Source of the DNA: Flavimaricola sp.
GTDB lineage: Bacteria; Pseudomonadota; Alphaproteobacteria; Rhodobacterales; Rhodobacteraceae
Length of the DNA stretch: 55,249 nucleotides
NCBI GenBank assembly: GCA_029255105.1
Contig: JAQWWH010000098.1
Span: forward strand, 1 to 55,249
Direction: 5' to 3'
The notes below the pieces were generated by a model. That model ran no database searches. It was not told the DNA's origin and saw nothing but the letters and a program-made list of their open reading frames with translations. Every line of letters begins with the position of its first letter. Within the stretch, counting starts at the first letter, position 1. Shown in pieces: positions 54,018 through 55,249 of the stretch. A program made the position numbers and the translations under genes.

Positions 54018-55088
54018 ATGACCGACCCAAAGGACCCACGCATCGTTTCCGCCAGTGCCCACTGGTCGCACCGCTTTGTGACCAACGGAGTGCCTCTGGC
54101 GGATTTTCAGGATGTGACGGGCGCCCTCAACCACTGGGATGACTGGTGCGCGGCATGGTCCGACCGCGCGGCCCGGCACGAGGCTATGGGTCAGACCGCG
54201 CTGGACCAGGGATATGGCCAGAGTGCGGGTGAACACCTGACAACGGCAGCAGTCTGCTACCACTTTGCCAAGTTCCTCTTTGTCCATGATGTGGCCCAGA
54301 TGCGCGTTGCCCATGACAAGGCCATCGCCTGCCGGAACGCCGCATTGCCCTACCTTGATCCACCTGGTCAACGGGTAGCGATCCCCTACGGAGCACATAC
54401 GCTTTACGGAAACCTGCGCCTTCCCCGGGGGGTTGAAAGACCGCCCGTCGTCCTCATGGTCATGGGCCTCGACAGCACCAAGGAAGAGATGCAGACCAAC
54501 GAACAGGTCTTTCTAGACAGGGGTCTGGCGACGCTGGCCTTTGACGGACCGGGGCAGGGCGAGGCGGAGTATGATCTGCCAATCGAACCAGCCTATGAAA
54601 AGCCAGTCTCTGCCGTCCTCGACTGGCTAGAAACCCGGCCCGAGGTTGATGCAAGTCGCGTCGCGGTTTGGGGGGTAAGTCTTGGCGGCTACTACGCGCC
54701 CCGCGCGGCGGCCTTTGAGCCCAGATTGAAGGCCTGCGTCAGCCTGACCGGACCCTTCGATTTCGCCGAAGCCTTTGATCGCGCCCCCGGCCTGACGCGG
54801 GAAGCGTTCATTGCCCGGAGTGGGGCCACCAACGAGGCCGCGGCCCGAGAGATTGCCACGCGTATGTCCCTACGGGACGTTGCCGGACAGATCACTTGCC
54901 CCACCTATATCGTCGGCGGCCGTCTGGATCGTGTGATCCCGCCGGAACACGCCGATGCCCTTGCCGATGTCGTCAGTGGGCCTGTCGTCCTGAACATGAT
55001 CGAAGACGGCGGACACGTCGCCAACAACAGACCCTACGCCTACCGCCCGCAAGTGGCGGACTGGCTGGCAGGCATCCTCTCTCAGTAA
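54018..55088 (+). CDS. Alpha/beta hydrolase resembling 2,6-dihydroxypseudooxynicotine hydrolase
   Basis: The 356-residue protein has a helical N-terminal cap (about 1-110), a hydrolase core with the nucleophile elbow GVSLGG (Ser about 221), an acid region GGRLDRVIPPEHA and the catalytic His in EDGGHVANNR. The cap-core junction PYLDPPGQRVAIPYG and GLDSTKEEMQ are typical of the FrsA/DHPON-hydrolase group, which cleave C-C bonds of beta-diketone-like or pseudo-oxynicotine substrates. The actual substrate is unknown. It follows the importer on the same strand. Confidence 0.82.
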   Translation: MTDPKDPRIVSASAHWSHRFVTNGVPLADFQDVTGALNHWDDWCAAWSDRAARHEAMGQTALDQGYGQSAGEHLTTAAVCYHFAKFLFVHDVAQMRVAHDKAIACRNAALPYLDPPGQRVAIPYGAHTLYGNLRLPRGVERPPVVLMVMGLDSTKEEMQTNEQVFLDRGLATLAFDGPGQGEAEYDLPIEPAYEKPVSAVLDWLETRPEVDASRVAVWGVSLGGYYAPRAAAFEPRLKACVSLTGPFDFAEAFDRAPGLTREAFIARSGATNEAAAREIATRMSLRDVAGQITCPTYIVGGRLDRVIPPEHADALADVVSGPVVLNMIEDGGHVANNRPYAYRPQVADWLAGILSQ

Positions 55089-55154
55089 CCGGACCGGCAA
55101 GGGACGCTCCTTCGCCGTGCCAACCGCAATACACCTTACAAAAGGACGATTTAG

Positions 55155-55249
55155 ATGAGCCATGTTTCAGCGTTGAACCCTCGGATATTGCAGCCTGGAG
55201 ACATTGATCCGAACTGGCGTTGGGATCGTCATTTGCCAGCGTTGGGTCA
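55155..55249 (+). CDS. Start of a further gene, truncated at window edge
   Basis: ATG at 55155 follows an AAAGGACG ribosome-like sequence and opens a frame to the right edge (about 31 codons) beginning MSHVSALNPRILQPGDID. It is same-strand, 66 nt after the hydrolase, hence probably the next operon gene. I do not recognise the family from this fragment. Confidence 0.6.
   Translation, partial: MSHVSALNPRILQPGDIDPNWRWDRHLPALG

Noticed and set aside
52755..54398. A long leftward open frame (547 codons)
   Set aside because: It runs antisense to the NMT1-type binding protein, the permease end and the hydrolase, with no domain. It is an effect of high GC codon usage.
1..55249. tRNA, rRNA, CRISPR, transposase or phage genes
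   Set aside because: I looked in the gaps and saw no cloverleaf-like segments, regular repeats with spacers, terminal repeats or transposase motifs.

Overview
The window is a high-GC chromosomal segment of an alphaproteobacterium, most likely of the Rhodobacteraceae (Roseobacter/Rhodobacter group). The best evidence is the block hemN - fnrL - universal stress protein - ccoNOQP - ccoGHIS (about 12.9-24.1 kb), an order known from Rhodobacter sphaeroides (hemZ-fnrL-orf-ccoNOQP-rdxBHIS), with three perfect FNR boxes (TTGAT-N4-ATCAA) at the expected promoters. No rRNA, tRNA, CRISPR array, insertion sequence or phage gene was recognised.

Layout. (1) 1-4.5 kb: a truncated von Willebrand A protein with C-terminal repeats, a luciferase-like monooxygenase, a truncated-haemoglobin-like protein with a SAP-like tail, and a maleylacetoacetate-isomerase-type GST. 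(2) 4.7-12.8 kb: a complete peptide/oligosaccharide-type ABC importer operon (binding protein, two permeases, two ATPases), then a GNAT acetyltransferase, an alpha/beta hydrolase and a gluconokinase. (3) 12.9-24.1 kb: cbb3 cytochrome oxidase, its assembly genes, FnrL and oxygen-independent haem synthesis, forming a low-oxygen respiration module. (4) 24.1-25.9 kb: an outer-membrane barrel and a D-2-hydroxyacid dehydrogenase.

(5) 26.4-31.5 kb: a phosphorelay-like set. Two tandem paralogous response regulators have a receiver joined to what looks like a catalytically dead GGDEF domain. They are followed by an Hpt protein, a PAS-PAS hybrid-free histidine kinase and a single-domain receiver. (6) 31.8-36.4 kb: an exopolysaccharide locus with an ExoY/WcaJ-type sugar transferase, a small secreted protein, a YjbH-like outer-membrane protein and a YjbF-like lipoprotein, plus an opposed gene for a small ClpP-like exported protein. 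The 5' end of the yjbH-like gene is irregular.

(7) 36.4-55.2 kb: an apparent LacI-controlled catabolic island. It has three different ABC importers (peptide type, branched-chain-amino-acid type, taurine/nitrate type), a LacI-family regulator, a 3-hydroxyisobutyrate-dehydrogenase-family oxidoreductase, a LigF-like GST, a 2,6-dihydroxypseudooxynicotine-hydrolase-like enzyme and the start of a further gene. Six near-identical palindromes of the form CGCAA-n-CGATTGCA lie in just two intergenic regions: the divergent promoter region between the first two importers, and that between lacI and the enzyme operon. They tie the island into one predicted regulon. The substrate is unknown. One ATPase of the first importer carries a striking insertion of four perfect DnaJ-type CXXCXGXG motifs between Walker A and the Q-loop.

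The region 7 island, the zinc-finger ATPase and the dead-GGDEF receiver pair are the parts I consider most worth follow-up.
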